Part shown: in pieces, positions 54,691 to 62,571 of the stretch
How positions within the stretch are numbered: position 1 is the first letter of the stretch
How the letters are laid out: each line of letters begins with the position of its first letter
Assembly (NCBI GenBank): GCA_016183985.1
Contig: JACPDN010000006.1
Coordinates: 1,426,001 to 1,490,000, forward strand
Reading direction: 5' to 3'
From: Pseudomonadota bacterium
GTDB lineage: Bacteria; Pseudomonadota; Alphaproteobacteria; Dongiales; Dongiaceae
DNA: 64,000 nt
Program-made: the position numbers and the translations under genes
Notes under the pieces: model-generated
Seen by the model: only the letters and a program-made list of their open reading frames with translations
Told to the model about the DNA's origin: nothing
Database searches by the model: none

Positions 54691-55650
54691 TCAACCGCTT
54701 ACTCTTTTTTTGCCAGCAGACCCGCTATGCGTCGTTAACGATTGGGATTCTGCCCGGATAAGGGCCTGTTTTCGTTCAGGACCCCAGGCATAGCCGCCGA
54801 TTGCCCCATCATTACGCAAAACACGGTGACATGGAATGGCGACCGCGACCGGGTTGCGACCGCAGGTATTACCGACGGCGCGGGCGGCCGAGGGCTGGCC
54901 GATGGCCGCCGCGACCTCGCCATAGGTCCGGGTCTCGCCGGCCGGGATCTGGCTGAGCGCCGCCCAAACCTGGCGCTGGAAGGCGGTCATGCGGATGTCG
55001 AGCGGCAGGTCGGACCGGGGCGCCTTGCCGGAAATGCGATGCAGGATTTCGCTCACATAGGGGCCGAGGGCCACCTCATCGGCGGCGATGCTGTCGGCCC
55101 CGGGAAACTCGGCGTGGAGATCGTCGACCAGCGTCTCGTCATCTTCACCCATCTCGACCCGGCAGAGGCCCTTCTCCGTCGCCGCCACCAGAATGCGGCC
55201 CAAGGCCGAACTGGTCAGCGCATAGCGGATATCGGCACCCCTGCCACCGCTGGCATAGGATGCCGGTGTCATCCCCAGGGCCGTGCCGGCACGCTCATAG
55301 ACGCGGCTCGACGACCCGAACCCCGCATCGAAGGTCGCGGCGGCGACCCCGGCGCCGGTCCGCAGGCCCTTCTTGAACCGCGCCAGGCGCAGGCTTTCCT
55401 CGTAATCGCGGGGGGAGACGCCCATCACGCGCTTGAACTGGCGCTGCAGGTGCCAGGGCGAAAGGCCGCAATGGCGCGCCAGTTCGTCGAGCGTGATCGG
55501 CCCGTCCGCCTCGCTTTCCTGCCGCGCCTCGATATAGGCGGCGGCGCGCTTCACCAAAGCCGTGTTGTCGCCGCGCGGCATGATGCTTCGCTCTGGCATC
55601 CTTCCTTCAGGCATCCTTCCCTCTGGCATTTTCGACCGCTTTCCTGACAT
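54691..55650 (-). CDS. Ada-type regulator/methyltransferase: AraC HTH fused to O6-alkylguanine-DNA alkyltransferase
   Basis: 319 residues. An AraC-type double helix-turn-helix lies at about residues 35-130 (LDELARHCGLSPWHLQRQFKRVMGVSPRDYEESLRLARFK). A methylguanine-DNA methyltransferase domain follows, with active site IPCHRVLRNDGAIGGYAWG. The N-terminal zinc/phosphotriester domain of E. coli Ada is absent. Expect repair of O6-alkylguanine and possibly gene regulation without the methyl-phosphotriester switch. ATG 55650 has AGGATGAG upstream. Four further in-frame ATGs follow at 55629, 55614, 55599 and 55581. Confidence 0.9.
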   Translation of the reverse strand: MSGKRSKMPEGRMPEGRMPERSIMPRGDNTALVKRAAAYIEARQESEADGPITLDELARHCGLSPWHLQRQFKRVMGVSPRDYEESLRLARFKKGLRTGAGVAAATFDAGFGSSSRVYERAGTALGMTPASYASGGRGADIRYALTSSALGRILVAATEKGLCRVEMGEDDETLVDDLHAEFPGADSIAADEVALGPYVSEILHRISGKAPRSDLPLDIRMTAFQRQVWAALSQIPAGETRTYGEVAAAIGQPSAARAVGNTCGRNPVAVAIPCHRVLRNDGAIGGYAWGPERKQALIRAESQSLTTHSGSAGKKRVSG

Positions 55651-55760
55651 CTCATCCTGCCATAAGGAGATAGAGTGACGCAGCGGCGCCCGCTATCCGG
55701 GTCTTGCGCCAGTCACTTGGATAACCGGCTGCCAGGATAACCTGATCGGGGAGCATCGCC

Positions 55761-56189
55761 ATGGCCGATCCCTTCAATCTGCAGCGTTTCGTCGAGGCGC
55801 AGGATGCGGTCTATCCGGCGGTCCTCTCCGAGCTCAAATCCGGGCATAAGACCAGCCATTGGATGTGGTTCGTCTTCCCGCAGCTCCAGGGTCTCGGGCG
55901 GTCGTCCACGGCGCGGTTCTTCGCCCTTGCCGGGCGCGCGGAGGCCGCTGCCTATCTTGCCCATCCGATCCTCGGCCAGCGGCTCATCGAGTGCACGCTG
56001 ATCCTGGGCGGCCTGCCCGGCCGCGACGCCCATGCCGTCTTCGGCAGCCCGGACGACCTCAAATTCCACTCCTCCATGACCCTCTTTGCCGCCATCGCCC
56101 CGGAAAAATCGCCCTTCGCGGCCGCATTGGCGAAATATTTCGCGGGCAAGCTCGACGATGCGACCCTCACCTTGCTGGGGCCCGCTTGA
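55761..56189 (+). CDS. DUF1810 family protein
   Basis: A 142-residue cytoplasmic protein. The family pattern is complete: LQRFVEAQDAVYPAVLSELKSGHKTSHWMWFVFPQL, GLGRSSTARFFAL, LIECTLIL and DDLKFHSSMTLFAAI. DUF1810 proteins are small, calpastatin-named by homology, and relate to NADAR/YbiA-type folds by annotation. Their function in bacteria is not known. It stands alone, divergent from the Ada-like gene, with a palindrome just after its stop. Confidence 0.85.
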   Translation: MADPFNLQRFVEAQDAVYPAVLSELKSGHKTSHWMWFVFPQLQGLGRSSTARFFALAGRAEAAAYLAHPILGQRLIECTLILGGLPGRDAHAVFGSPDDLKFHSSMTLFAAIAPEKSPFAAALAKYFAGKLDDATLTLLGPA

Positions 56190-56201
56190 GTTGTCAGGTT
56201 T

Positions 56202-56221
56202 CTGTCAGGCTAGCCTGACAG
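56202..56221. promoter_or_regulatory. Perfect 20-bp palindrome between DUF1810 and VOC genes
   Basis: CTGTCAGGCT and its exact mirror, with no spacer, lie 40 bases before the VOC-family ATG at 56262 and 12 bases after the DUF1810 stop. A further half-site GTCAGG is at 56192-56198. It could be an operator or, as RNA, a hairpin. No T-tract follows. Confidence 0.4.
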
Positions 56222-56261
56222 GTTGATGTCAGACGATCGCCCCCAAGGAGCCCGGCCTTCC

Positions 56262-56684
56262 ATGACCATCCCGCCCTTCCACCTCGCTTTCCCGGTCAAC
56301 GATATCGCGGCCACCGAGGCCTTTTATGCCGGATTGCTGGGCTGCAAGATTGGGCGCCGCGCGCCGAAATGGATCGATTTCGACTTCTTCGGCCACCAGA
56401 TCTCGGCACATTTGAAGCCTGAAGAGATGGCGGCGGCCTCTACCAATCAGGTCGATGGCGATAACGTGCCGGTCCGGCATTTCGGCGCCATCCTGCCCTG
56501 GGCCGACTGGCATCGCCTCGCCGACCGCCTCAAGGCGGCGGATATCGCCTTCATCATCGAGCCGCATGTGCGCTTCAAGGGCGAAGTTGGCGAACAGGCA
56601 ACCATGTTCTTCAAGGATCCCAGCGGCAATGCGCTGGAGTTCAAATCCTTCGAAGACCCGGCGCAGGTCTTCGCGGTGGCGTGA
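56262..56684 (+). CDS. VOC superfamily protein (glyoxalase/dioxygenase-like)
   Basis: A 140-residue single VOC module pair: [28 protein letters not shown] at the start (first metal-ligand His in FHLAFPV) and [18 protein letters not shown] at the end (Glu ligand). [11 protein letters not shown] supplies the second strand. Likely a metal-dependent glyoxalase-like enzyme of unknown substrate. ATG 56262 is preferred, with AAGGAG in its leader. An in-frame ATG at 56226 overlaps the upstream palindrome region and lacks homology. Confidence 0.85.
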   Translation: MTIPPFHLAFPVNDIAATEAFYAGLLGCKIGRRAPKWIDFDFFGHQISAHLKPEEMAAASTNQVDGDNVPVRHFGAILPWADWHRLADRLKAADIAFIIEPHVRFKGEVGEQATMFFKDPSGNALEFKSFEDPAQVFAVA

Positions 56685-56709
56685 GGCAGCGCGATCACCT
56701 AACCAACTT

Positions 56710-56798
56710 GTCATGCCCCGGCGTGGCCGGGGCATCCACGAGTTACTTTCATCGCATGACGACAAACTCGTAGATCCCCCGCCTTCGCGGGGGATGAC
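56710..56798. repeat. Palindromic repeat pair, family A-like, copy 2
   Basis: Two palindromes, gtcatgccccggcgtggc with its mirror (56710-56738) and gatcccccgccttcgcgg with its mirror (56773-56798), flank a 7-bp inverted ACGAGTT/AACTCGT pair. It lies between the convergent VOC and cobC-like genes. Confidence 0.75.
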
Positions 56799-56817
56799 AA
56801 TCGAGAAAGTACTGACC

Positions 56818-57447
56818 TCACAGCCTTCTATTCACAAACGCTACGCGCCAGGCGGCGCCGAAGCTTTGGCCTTCGATGTGATCGAGGCGCGTCACGGAGA
56901 GATTGTCGACCGAGAAGCCGAGGGCGCGTTCGGGTTCGATGTCGAGGGCGGCGGCAAGGGCCGCGCGGATCGAGCCGCCATGAGCCACCACCACGATATC
57001 GTTGCCGGCATGGGCAAGTGTCAAACGCAGCAGCGCCTTCTCGACGCGCGCCACCACATCGGCAAAGCTCTCGCCGTTCGGTGGACGTTCGGTCGCGGGG
57101 GCGTGCCAGAAGCGGTGATAGGCACCGTCGCGGCTGGCATCGAGCTCGGCATAGGTAAGGCCCTGCCAATCGCCGAAATGCTGCTCGACAAGACCCTGTT
57201 CGATGAGTGGGACCAGGGGTTCGAGCCCGCGTCCGCGATGGACGGCCGCCAGGGTCTGATGCGTGCGTTTAAGCTGCGTCGCCACCCAGACCGGTGAGAC
57301 CGGCAGGAAGCCAGCCAGCGCTGCGAAAGCCTTGTCGTCGCTGCAATCGGCTTCGAGATCGTCCTGGCCATAGATGCGGCCCAAGGCGCCGATGACCGGT
57401 GCGTGGCGCACCAGCCACAATCTGGTTTCGGTATGGTCGGTCGGCAT
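56818..57447 (-). CDS. Histidine phosphatase family protein, CobC (alpha-ribazole phosphatase)-like
   Basis: A 209-residue phosphoglycerate-mutase-fold enzyme. The phosphohistidine motif is LVRHAP (Arg14, His15). The second catalytic His is in VVAHGGSIRAALA. The C-terminal ~40 residues are conserved with CobC. Its position 13 bases after cobS supports dephosphorylation of alpha-ribazole phosphate or cobalamin phosphate in nucleotide-loop assembly. Without context it could be any broad phosphatase of this fold. Confidence 0.82.
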   Translation of the reverse strand: MPTDHTETRLWLVRHAPVIGALGRIYGQDDLEADCSDDKAFAALAGFLPVSPVWVATQLKRTHQTLAAVHRGRGLEPLVPLIEQGLVEQHFGDWQGLTYAELDASRDGAYHRFWHAPATERPPNGESFADVVARVEKALLRLTLAHAGNDIVVVAHGGSIRAALAAALDIEPERALGFSVDNLSVTRLDHIEGQSFGAAWRVAFVNRRL

Positions 57448-57460
57448 GTTGTCTTTGCGC

Positions 57461-58336
57461 TTAGGTGAGCGTGATGAGGTTGACCAGGATCGCCATCTCC
57501 GCCACCTGCTCGACGGCGCCCAGCACGTCGCCGGTATAGCCGCCGAACTTTGCCTGCGCCAGCTTGGCGACCATCCAGGTGGCGGCGAGTGCCGCGAGCA
57601 AGGCCACCAAAGCTGCGACGGGCGCCACGGCGATCACTGCAATGATGAGCGCGATGATGAGCGACCAGTTGGCGGCGGTGATGCTGGGTTTCCCGGCATC
57701 GACCGCAAGGCCGTTCGACCGCGCCAAGGGCATCCGCGCCATGACGAGGGGCAGCACGCCGCGCGCCAGCGTATGAGCGGCGATGAGGGCGCCCGCCACC
57801 AGTTCCGGGGCGCCCAGATTGGCGATGGCCGCCACCTTGATCGAGGTCGAGAAAATGAGGGCCAGGCCGCCGTAAGACCCCAAACGGCTGTCCCGCAGAA
57901 CTTCCAGCCGCCGCTCCACCCCGCCCCGGGCGCCCAGCGCGTCGCAGAAATCGGCCCAGCCATCCTCATGCAGGGCCCCGGTCACTATCCCGGTCGCGGC
58001 CACGGCAAGCAATGCCGCGAGCAGGCCAGAGAGGCCGATCTCCATCGCCACAAAATAGACCAGGGCGCCGATCAGCCCGACGCAGAGGCCAGCGAACGGA
58101 AAGGCGCGGGCAGCAGCTCCCAGATGACCGGAAGCGGCGGGAATCGGCAGCCGGGTGAAGAATCCCAGGGCCAGGAAGACGTCGCGCCGCCAATCGGCCA
58201 GCGCCGCGCCGAATCCGTGCTTCCGGGCGTCGGCCGGCGGTTCGGTTTCGGGCGCCGCCTCCGGATTGGGCGCCTGGGATAAGTTGGGCACCTGGGACAA
58301 TTCGTCGGCTGGAAGGGGCTGGTTGGCTTCGCTCAT
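57461..58336 (-). CDS. cobS: Adenosylcobinamide-GDP ribazoletransferase CobS/CobV
   Basis: A 291-residue inner-membrane enzyme with several helices. It joins adenosylcobinamide-GDP to alpha-ribazole to complete cobalamin. Signatures are LALGFFTRLPIPA, TGALHEDGWADFCDALGA (metal-binding Asp and His) and DSRLGSYGGLALIFS. The first ~50 residues are an acidic, proline-rich extension of no known role. ATG 58336 is chosen in preference to a longer frame. It is divergent from cobT and co-transcribed with the cobC-like gene. Confidence 0.92.
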   Translation of the reverse strand: MSEANQPLPADELSQVPNLSQAPNPEAAPETEPPADARKHGFGAALADWRRDVFLALGFFTRLPIPAASGHLGAAARAFPFAGLCVGLIGALVYFVAMEIGLSGLLAALLAVAATGIVTGALHEDGWADFCDALGARGGVERRLEVLRDSRLGSYGGLALIFSTSIKVAAIANLGAPELVAGALIAAHTLARGVLPLVMARMPLARSNGLAVDAGKPSITAANWSLIIALIIAVIAVAPVAALVALLAALAATWMVAKLAQAKFGGYTGDVLGAVEQVAEMAILVNLITLT

Positions 58337-58456
58337 GAACGGATCCTGGAGTGCCGGTTGTCGGCCGGGATTTTGGTGTCGTTGTAACAAGAACCGTGCC
58401 TGGGATATAGGGACGGTCGAATCGCCCTCTTAAGCAGGGCCAGTGGAGTTAAGATT

Positions 58457-59479
58457 ATGTTGGATAGCCAGTCGATTGCCAGTTTTGCCGAGATGCGGCG
58501 CATTGTCTCGGAGTTTCCGGGACCGGACCTCGAAGCGGCACGAGAAGCCGCCGCGCGCGAGGGGCAGCTGACCAAACCCGCCGGCGCGCTGGGACGCCTT
58601 GAGGAGCTTTCGGCCTGGCTCGCCACTTGGCAGGGGAAGTCGCCTGCCGTCAATCATCCACGCGTCGCCGTCTTTGCTGGCAATCACGGCGTGGCGGCGC
58701 TCGGTGTTTCGGCCTTCCCCCCGGAAGTGACGCGGCAGATGGTATTGAACTTCACCCATGGCGGCGCCGCGGTGAATCAGCTCTGCAAGAACGCCGATGC
58801 CGATCTGCGCGTTTACGAAATGTCGCTCGACCAGCCGACCCAGGATTTCACGAAAGGTGCCGCGCTCAGTGAAGCTGAAGCCGCGCGCGCCATGGCCTAT
58901 GGCATGATGGCGGTCGAGCCCGGCGTCGATCTGCTCTGCGTCGGCGAGATGGGCATCGCCAACACCACGGCCGCTTCCGCCATCGCCGCCGCCCTCTTCG
59001 GCGGTACCGGCACCGATTGGGCGGGACCGGGGACCGGCGTCCATGGCGCGCAGCTGTCGCGCAAAGCTGAAGTCATCGATATGGGTCTCGCGAAACACCG
59101 CGCCGTGTTCGACGACCCCTTCGCCATCATGGCGGCACTCGGCGGCCATGAACTGGCCGCCATCACCGGCGCCGTCATTGCCGCGCGTGTCGCGCGTGTG
59201 CCGGTGCTGCTCGACGGCTTTGCGACCACGGTCGCCGCTTCCGTGTTGCAGAAGCTCGATCCGCATGCGCTCGATCATTGCGTCGTCGCCCATTGCTCGG
59301 CCGAGCCCGGCCATCGCCGGCTTTTGGAAAAAATTGCGAAAAAGCCGCTGCTTGATTTCGGCATGCGCTTAGGGGAGGCTTCCGGCGCTGCCCTGTGCAT
59401 CCCGATTCTGCGTGCGGCGGCCCTCTGCCACAGCGGCATGGCAACCTTCGCCGAAGCTGGCGTGAGCGATAAGGACTGA
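58457..59479 (+). CDS. cobT: Nicotinate-nucleotide--dimethylbenzimidazole phosphoribosyltransferase
   Basis: A 340-residue CobT enzyme that activates the lower-ligand base of cobalamin using nicotinate mononucleotide. Conserved parts are REGQLTKPAGALGRLEELSAWLA, VAVFAGNHGVAALGVSAFPPEVTRQMV, GEMGIANTTAASAIAAALFG and the C-terminal catalytic-Glu region DFGMRLGEASGAALCIPILRAAA. It starts 120 bases from the divergent cobS. I see no cobalamin riboswitch in that short gap. Confidence 0.95.
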   Translation: MLDSQSIASFAEMRRIVSEFPGPDLEAAREAAAREGQLTKPAGALGRLEELSAWLATWQGKSPAVNHPRVAVFAGNHGVAALGVSAFPPEVTRQMVLNFTHGGAAVNQLCKNADADLRVYEMSLDQPTQDFTKGAALSEAEAARAMAYGMMAVEPGVDLLCVGEMGIANTTAASAIAAALFGGTGTDWAGPGTGVHGAQLSRKAEVIDMGLAKHRAVFDDPFAIMAALGGHELAAITGAVIAARVARVPVLLDGFATTVAASVLQKLDPHALDHCVVAHCSAEPGHRRLLEKIAKKPLLDFGMRLGEASGAALCIPILRAAALCHSGMATFAEAGVSDKD

Positions 59480-59492
59480 GCTCTCTCCCCTT

Positions 59493-59584
59493 CGTCATCC
59501 CCGGGCTTGACCCGGGGATCAGGCTCGACTGGGCTCTGTCTTTCAGTTGTTGACAGATGCCCAGATCAAGTCCGGGCATGACGG
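59493..59584. repeat. Palindromic repeat pair, family A, copy 3
   Basis: gtcatccccgggcttgac with its mirror (59493-59520) and, inverted, gatgcccagatcaagtcc with its mirror (59556-59584). The layout is the same as at 40108-40186. It lies between cobT and the AlkX-type gene, whose ATG is only 15 bases beyond. Confidence 0.8.
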
Positions 59585-59598
59585 TTTGAAAGAGAGTC

Positions 59599-60777
59599 AT
59601 GTCCCAGGAACTCGCCCGCGCCTTTCTGCTCGATCGTCTTGGCCTTCGCGGTGCCCATTGGACGGCCGAGGAAGCGCCGTTGCGGGCGGTGGGCTTGGGG
59701 ATGATGCAGATAGACAGCATCCGCTCCACCGGCCTGCGCAATCACGAGATCGCCTGGATCACGCGCACCGACGCGCCGATCCAGGCGCTTTACGATCTCT
59801 ATTACCGCGACCGCGCGATGCTGGAGACTCATTATCCGCTCTTCGCCACGCGCCGCGATTGGGTGCCGTTCTTCCTGAAAGACTTCTCGAAAGCCGTCAA
59901 TCAGGACCGCCTCAAGGAAGTGCGGCCCTTGATGCGCAAGGTGAAGAAGCATATTGCCGAAAACGGCCCGGTCTCGCCGGCCGATCTCGACTCTGAGCGT
60001 GTCGTCGGCGGCTTCAACACCATCAAGGCGACGACGCGGGCGCTGGAATATCTCTATCACACGGGTCAGGTGCAGATCAGCGGCCGGTCGAAGAATTTCC
60101 ACCGCCTGTTCGATTTGACCGAGCGCGTGGCACCCGAGCTGCTGACACCGATCGCCGATTACCGGACAACGCACAAACCCTTCTTCGTGCATTCGGCATT
60201 GTCGGTCCTGAAGCTCGCGACGCCGCGGCAATTGGCTGAACGCGTCTCGCACCATGTCGGCACCTGGCGCGGCGGCATGGCGGTCGCGAAGCGGCTGATC
60301 GACGATGCGCTCGATCATCAGCTGATCGATTGGATTGAATCGATCGAGGGCGAGAAACAGCACCGTTACCTGGCGCTGCGCTCCGATCTCGACCGCTTCA
60401 TGAAGGGTGTCCCGGTGCAGGACGATACGGTGCGTCTCGTCCCGCCGCTCGACAATCTGATGTTCAACCGCAGGCGTTTCACCGAGCTCTTCGGCTTCAC
60501 CTACAAATTCGAGGCCTATACGCCGGAAGACCAGCGCCGCTTCTATTTCGCGATGCCGATCCTTTATCGCGACCGGGCGGTGGGACTGATCGACGGCCGC
60601 AAGGAAGAAGGTGCCTGGCGCATCACGGGCCTCGAGCTCTATCACGACCTGCCGCTCGAACATCTGCGTACCGCCGTGCACCGCTTCGCCCGCATCGCTG
60701 CTTGCGAAAAGATCGTCGCGGCGCCAGGGCTCACCAAAGCGCAGCGCACCGCGTTGCTGGGGAAGGTGGAGCGTTGA
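59599..60777 (+). CDS. YcaQ/AlkX-type winged-helix DNA glycosylase-family protein
   Basis: A 392-residue protein of the HTH_42 family (YcaQ, AlkZ). Three winged-helix-type segments are expected. The N-terminal LARAFLLDRLGL and MMQIDSIRSTG are family hallmarks. The catalytic motif reads QID, the QxD type of YcaQ/AlkX enzymes, which unhook interstrand crosslinks, and not the QxQ of AlkZ. The C-terminus (ELYHDLPLEHLRTAVHRFARIAACEKI) is typical. It probably repairs alkylation or crosslink damage. Confidence 0.85.
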   Translation: MSQELARAFLLDRLGLRGAHWTAEEAPLRAVGLGMMQIDSIRSTGLRNHEIAWITRTDAPIQALYDLYYRDRAMLETHYPLFATRRDWVPFFLKDFSKAVNQDRLKEVRPLMRKVKKHIAENGPVSPADLDSERVVGGFNTIKATTRALEYLYHTGQVQISGRSKNFHRLFDLTERVAPELLTPIADYRTTHKPFFVHSALSVLKLATPRQLAERVSHHVGTWRGGMAVAKRLIDDALDHQLIDWIESIEGEKQHRYLALRSDLDRFMKGVPVQDDTVRLVPPLDNLMFNRRRFTELFGFTYKFEAYTPEDQRRFYFAMPILYRDRAVGLIDGRKEEGAWRITGLELYHDLPLEHLRTAVHRFARIAACEKIVAAPGLTKAQRTALLGKVER

Positions 60778-60785
60778 ACTTTCAC

Positions 60786-60816
60786 CGTCATGCCTGGGCT
60801 TGTGTGGGCATGACGA
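60786..60816. repeat. Palindromic repeat, family A, single copy 4
   Basis: cgtcatgcctgggcttgtg with its imperfect mirror, between the AlkX-type gene and the small gene at 60856. Only one arm pair is present here. Confidence 0.65.
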
Positions 60817-60855
60817 CCGAGGCCATGGGGGGTGCCAAGTGACGGGAGCTTGCAC

Positions 60856-61146
60856 ATGAGCGACGACATCGCCGCCCTCATCAAGGCCGGCAAACCCGTA
60901 CGCACCCGCGACCGGCGGGCGGCGACGGATCTTTCTGTCGACGGTGACGGCACCATCACCGGCCATGTGCCGATGGTGGGTACCTGTCGCTGGCAGCGCG
61001 ACGGCCGCTATACCGCGGCCCCCGGCGGCGGAGCCGGGCCACTCGATCTGGTCCCGGTGGCGGCACCCGCCAAAGACGGTCCGCAGCGGGGCTCGGTCAT
61101 CGGCCAGCTCAGCGACCCGGAAGCAAAGAATTCCTGCTGCGATTGA
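60856..61146 (+). CDS. Small conserved-looking hypothetical protein
   Basis: A 96-residue protein beginning MSDDIAALIKAGKPVRTRD. Its middle (TITGHVPMVGTCRWQRDGRYTA) looks like a small beta-rich domain, and it ends in a double cysteine (NSCCD). Short alphaproteobacterial proteins with an alternating RDGRxA and HVPM/WxxDGRY pattern exist, but I cannot name the family. ATG 60856 is preferred over an upstream in-frame start at 60832. Monocistronic. Confidence 0.5.
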   Translation: MSDDIAALIKAGKPVRTRDRRAATDLSVDGDGTITGHVPMVGTCRWQRDGRYTAAPGGGAGPLDLVPVAAPAKDGPQRGSVIGQLSDPEAKNSCCD

Positions 61147-61233
61147 CGAAATGCCGGGCAACGCATCCTATGATGTGACTTCCCGCCTAGCCTGTCATCC
61201 GCCTGTCACAGATTGCATGGCACATAACCGCCC

Positions 61234-62571
61234 ATGTTGCAGACGAAGGTGGATATGAGGCCCGAGCCGCAGGAACGGAGCGAAGCAGAGCTACGCCCGG
61301 CGGAAATCGCGGTGGCGGAAGCGGAGGCGAGCATGCACGCCTTCACGCTGCTGGCGCGCGATCTCGTGACCCGTGCTCCGACCATCCGCCCGGCGACGAC
61401 CGGCGCCAAGGTGCTGGACCTTTTCCGTTCCGACAGCGCCCTGCCGCTGGTCGCCGTCACCGATGCCGACGGGATCGTCTATGGCGCCGTGGAGCGCGAC
61501 CGGCTGCTCTCCGTCTTTGCCCAGCCCTTGTGGTTCGACGTCTATTTCAAGCGCCCGATCCTGGCGCTGATGAACCGGCAGCCGCTGGTGATCGACGAGA
61601 CGACACCGCTCGACGAGATCAAGCGCCTCATCACCGTCGATTACCCCGATGCCATCCAGGCCGGGTTCCTGGTGACGAAAAACGGCCGCTTCAGTGGTAT
61701 CGGCACCATGTCGAAATTGCTGGAGCTCACGGTCGAGCAGAACCAGCGGCGCATGGTGCAGCTCGATGAGGCGCGCCATGCCGCCGAATTCGCGGCAAGC
61801 TCTCGCGCCCGCTTCCTTGCCACGATGAGCCATGAACTCCGCACACCCTTGAATGCCATCATCGGCTTTTCGGAATTGCTGCTGGGCTTGCCGGGGGCGG
61901 GGCGCGAGGCGCCGCAGCTTCCCGATTACATCGGCGACATCCGCCAGAGCGGGCAGCACCTTTTAGGCTTGATCAACGACATCCTCGATTATTCGAAGCT
62001 CGAGGCCGGCGCCCTGACGCTCAACGCCCACGAATTCGATTTGGGCGCGATGCTGCATTCGGCGATCGGCGTCGCCCGCGGCCAGGCGGCGGCGCGCGAT
62101 ATCCGCCTCGAACTGGCGCCGATGCCGCTGATGCAGATGATGGCCGATGAGCGGCGCCTGCGCCAGGTCGTGATCAACCTCATTTCCAACGCGATCAAGT
62201 TTTCGCAAGCCGGCGGTACCGTCACCTTGCGCGCGCAATGCGACCTTGCCGGTTCACCCGTGATCGAGATCGTCGATCAGGGCGTCGGCATCGCGCCCGC
62301 CGATATCGAGCGCATCTTCGAACCCTTCGTCCAGGTGGAAAGCCATTTGAACCGCAAGAATGAGGGGACGGGCCTGGGCCTGCCGCTCTCACGCCAGATC
62401 ATGACCCTCCATGGCGGCACGTTGCATCTCGAATCGGTGCCGGGTGCCGGCACCACGGCGGTGATGACCCTGCCGCCGCAGGTACTGATCGACGGCCAGC
62501 CCATTGAGCTGCCGGCGGTTATTCTCCGACCTGAAGCAGCAGACCCAGTTTGCGCGCTTTCGCAAAGCTGA
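61234..62571 (+). CDS. Sensor histidine kinase with CBS-like N-terminal domain
   Basis: A 445-residue soluble kinase without membrane helices. Residues about 40-170 resemble a pair of CBS motifs (DLVTRAPTIRPATTGAKVLDLF, then PLVAVTDADGIVYGAVERDRLL and later PLVIDETTPLDEIKRLI). A coiled linker follows. The kinase core has His200 in FLATMSHELRTPLNAI, an N-box NLISNAIKFSQAGG, and DQGVGIAP and GTGLGLPLSRQ G-boxes. ATG 61255 (after GAAGGTGG) is an alternative start. Its 3' end overlaps the convergent ABC permease gene by 53 bases. Confidence 0.85.
   Translation: MLQTKVDMRPEPQERSEAELRPAEIAVAEAEASMHAFTLLARDLVTRAPTIRPATTGAKVLDLFRSDSALPLVAVTDADGIVYGAVERDRLLSVFAQPLWFDVYFKRPILALMNRQPLVIDETTPLDEIKRLITVDYPDAIQAGFLVTKNGRFSGIGTMSKLLELTVEQNQRRMVQLDEARHAAEFAASSRARFLATMSHELRTPLNAIIGFSELLLGLPGAGREAPQLPDYIGDIRQSGQHLLGLINDILDYSKLEAGALTLNAHEFDLGAMLHSAIGVARGQAAARDIRLELAPMPLMQMMADERRLRQVVINLISNAIKFSQAGGTVTLRAQCDLAGSPVIEIVDQGVGIAPADIERIFEPFVQVESHLNRKNEGTGLGLPLSRQIMTLHGGTLHLESVPGAGTTAVMTLPPQVLIDGQPIELPAVILRPEAADPVCALSQS

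Noticed and set aside
58337-58456. A cobalamin riboswitch between cobS and cobT.
   Set aside because: The 120-base gap is too short for a full cobalamin aptamer in either direction plus promoters, and no B12-box-like segment is visible.
59566-61161. A 531-residue minus-strand open frame opposite the AlkX-type gene.
   Set aside because: It spans a repeat and an intergenic gap and has no recognisable motif. The plus-strand gene has clear family signatures.
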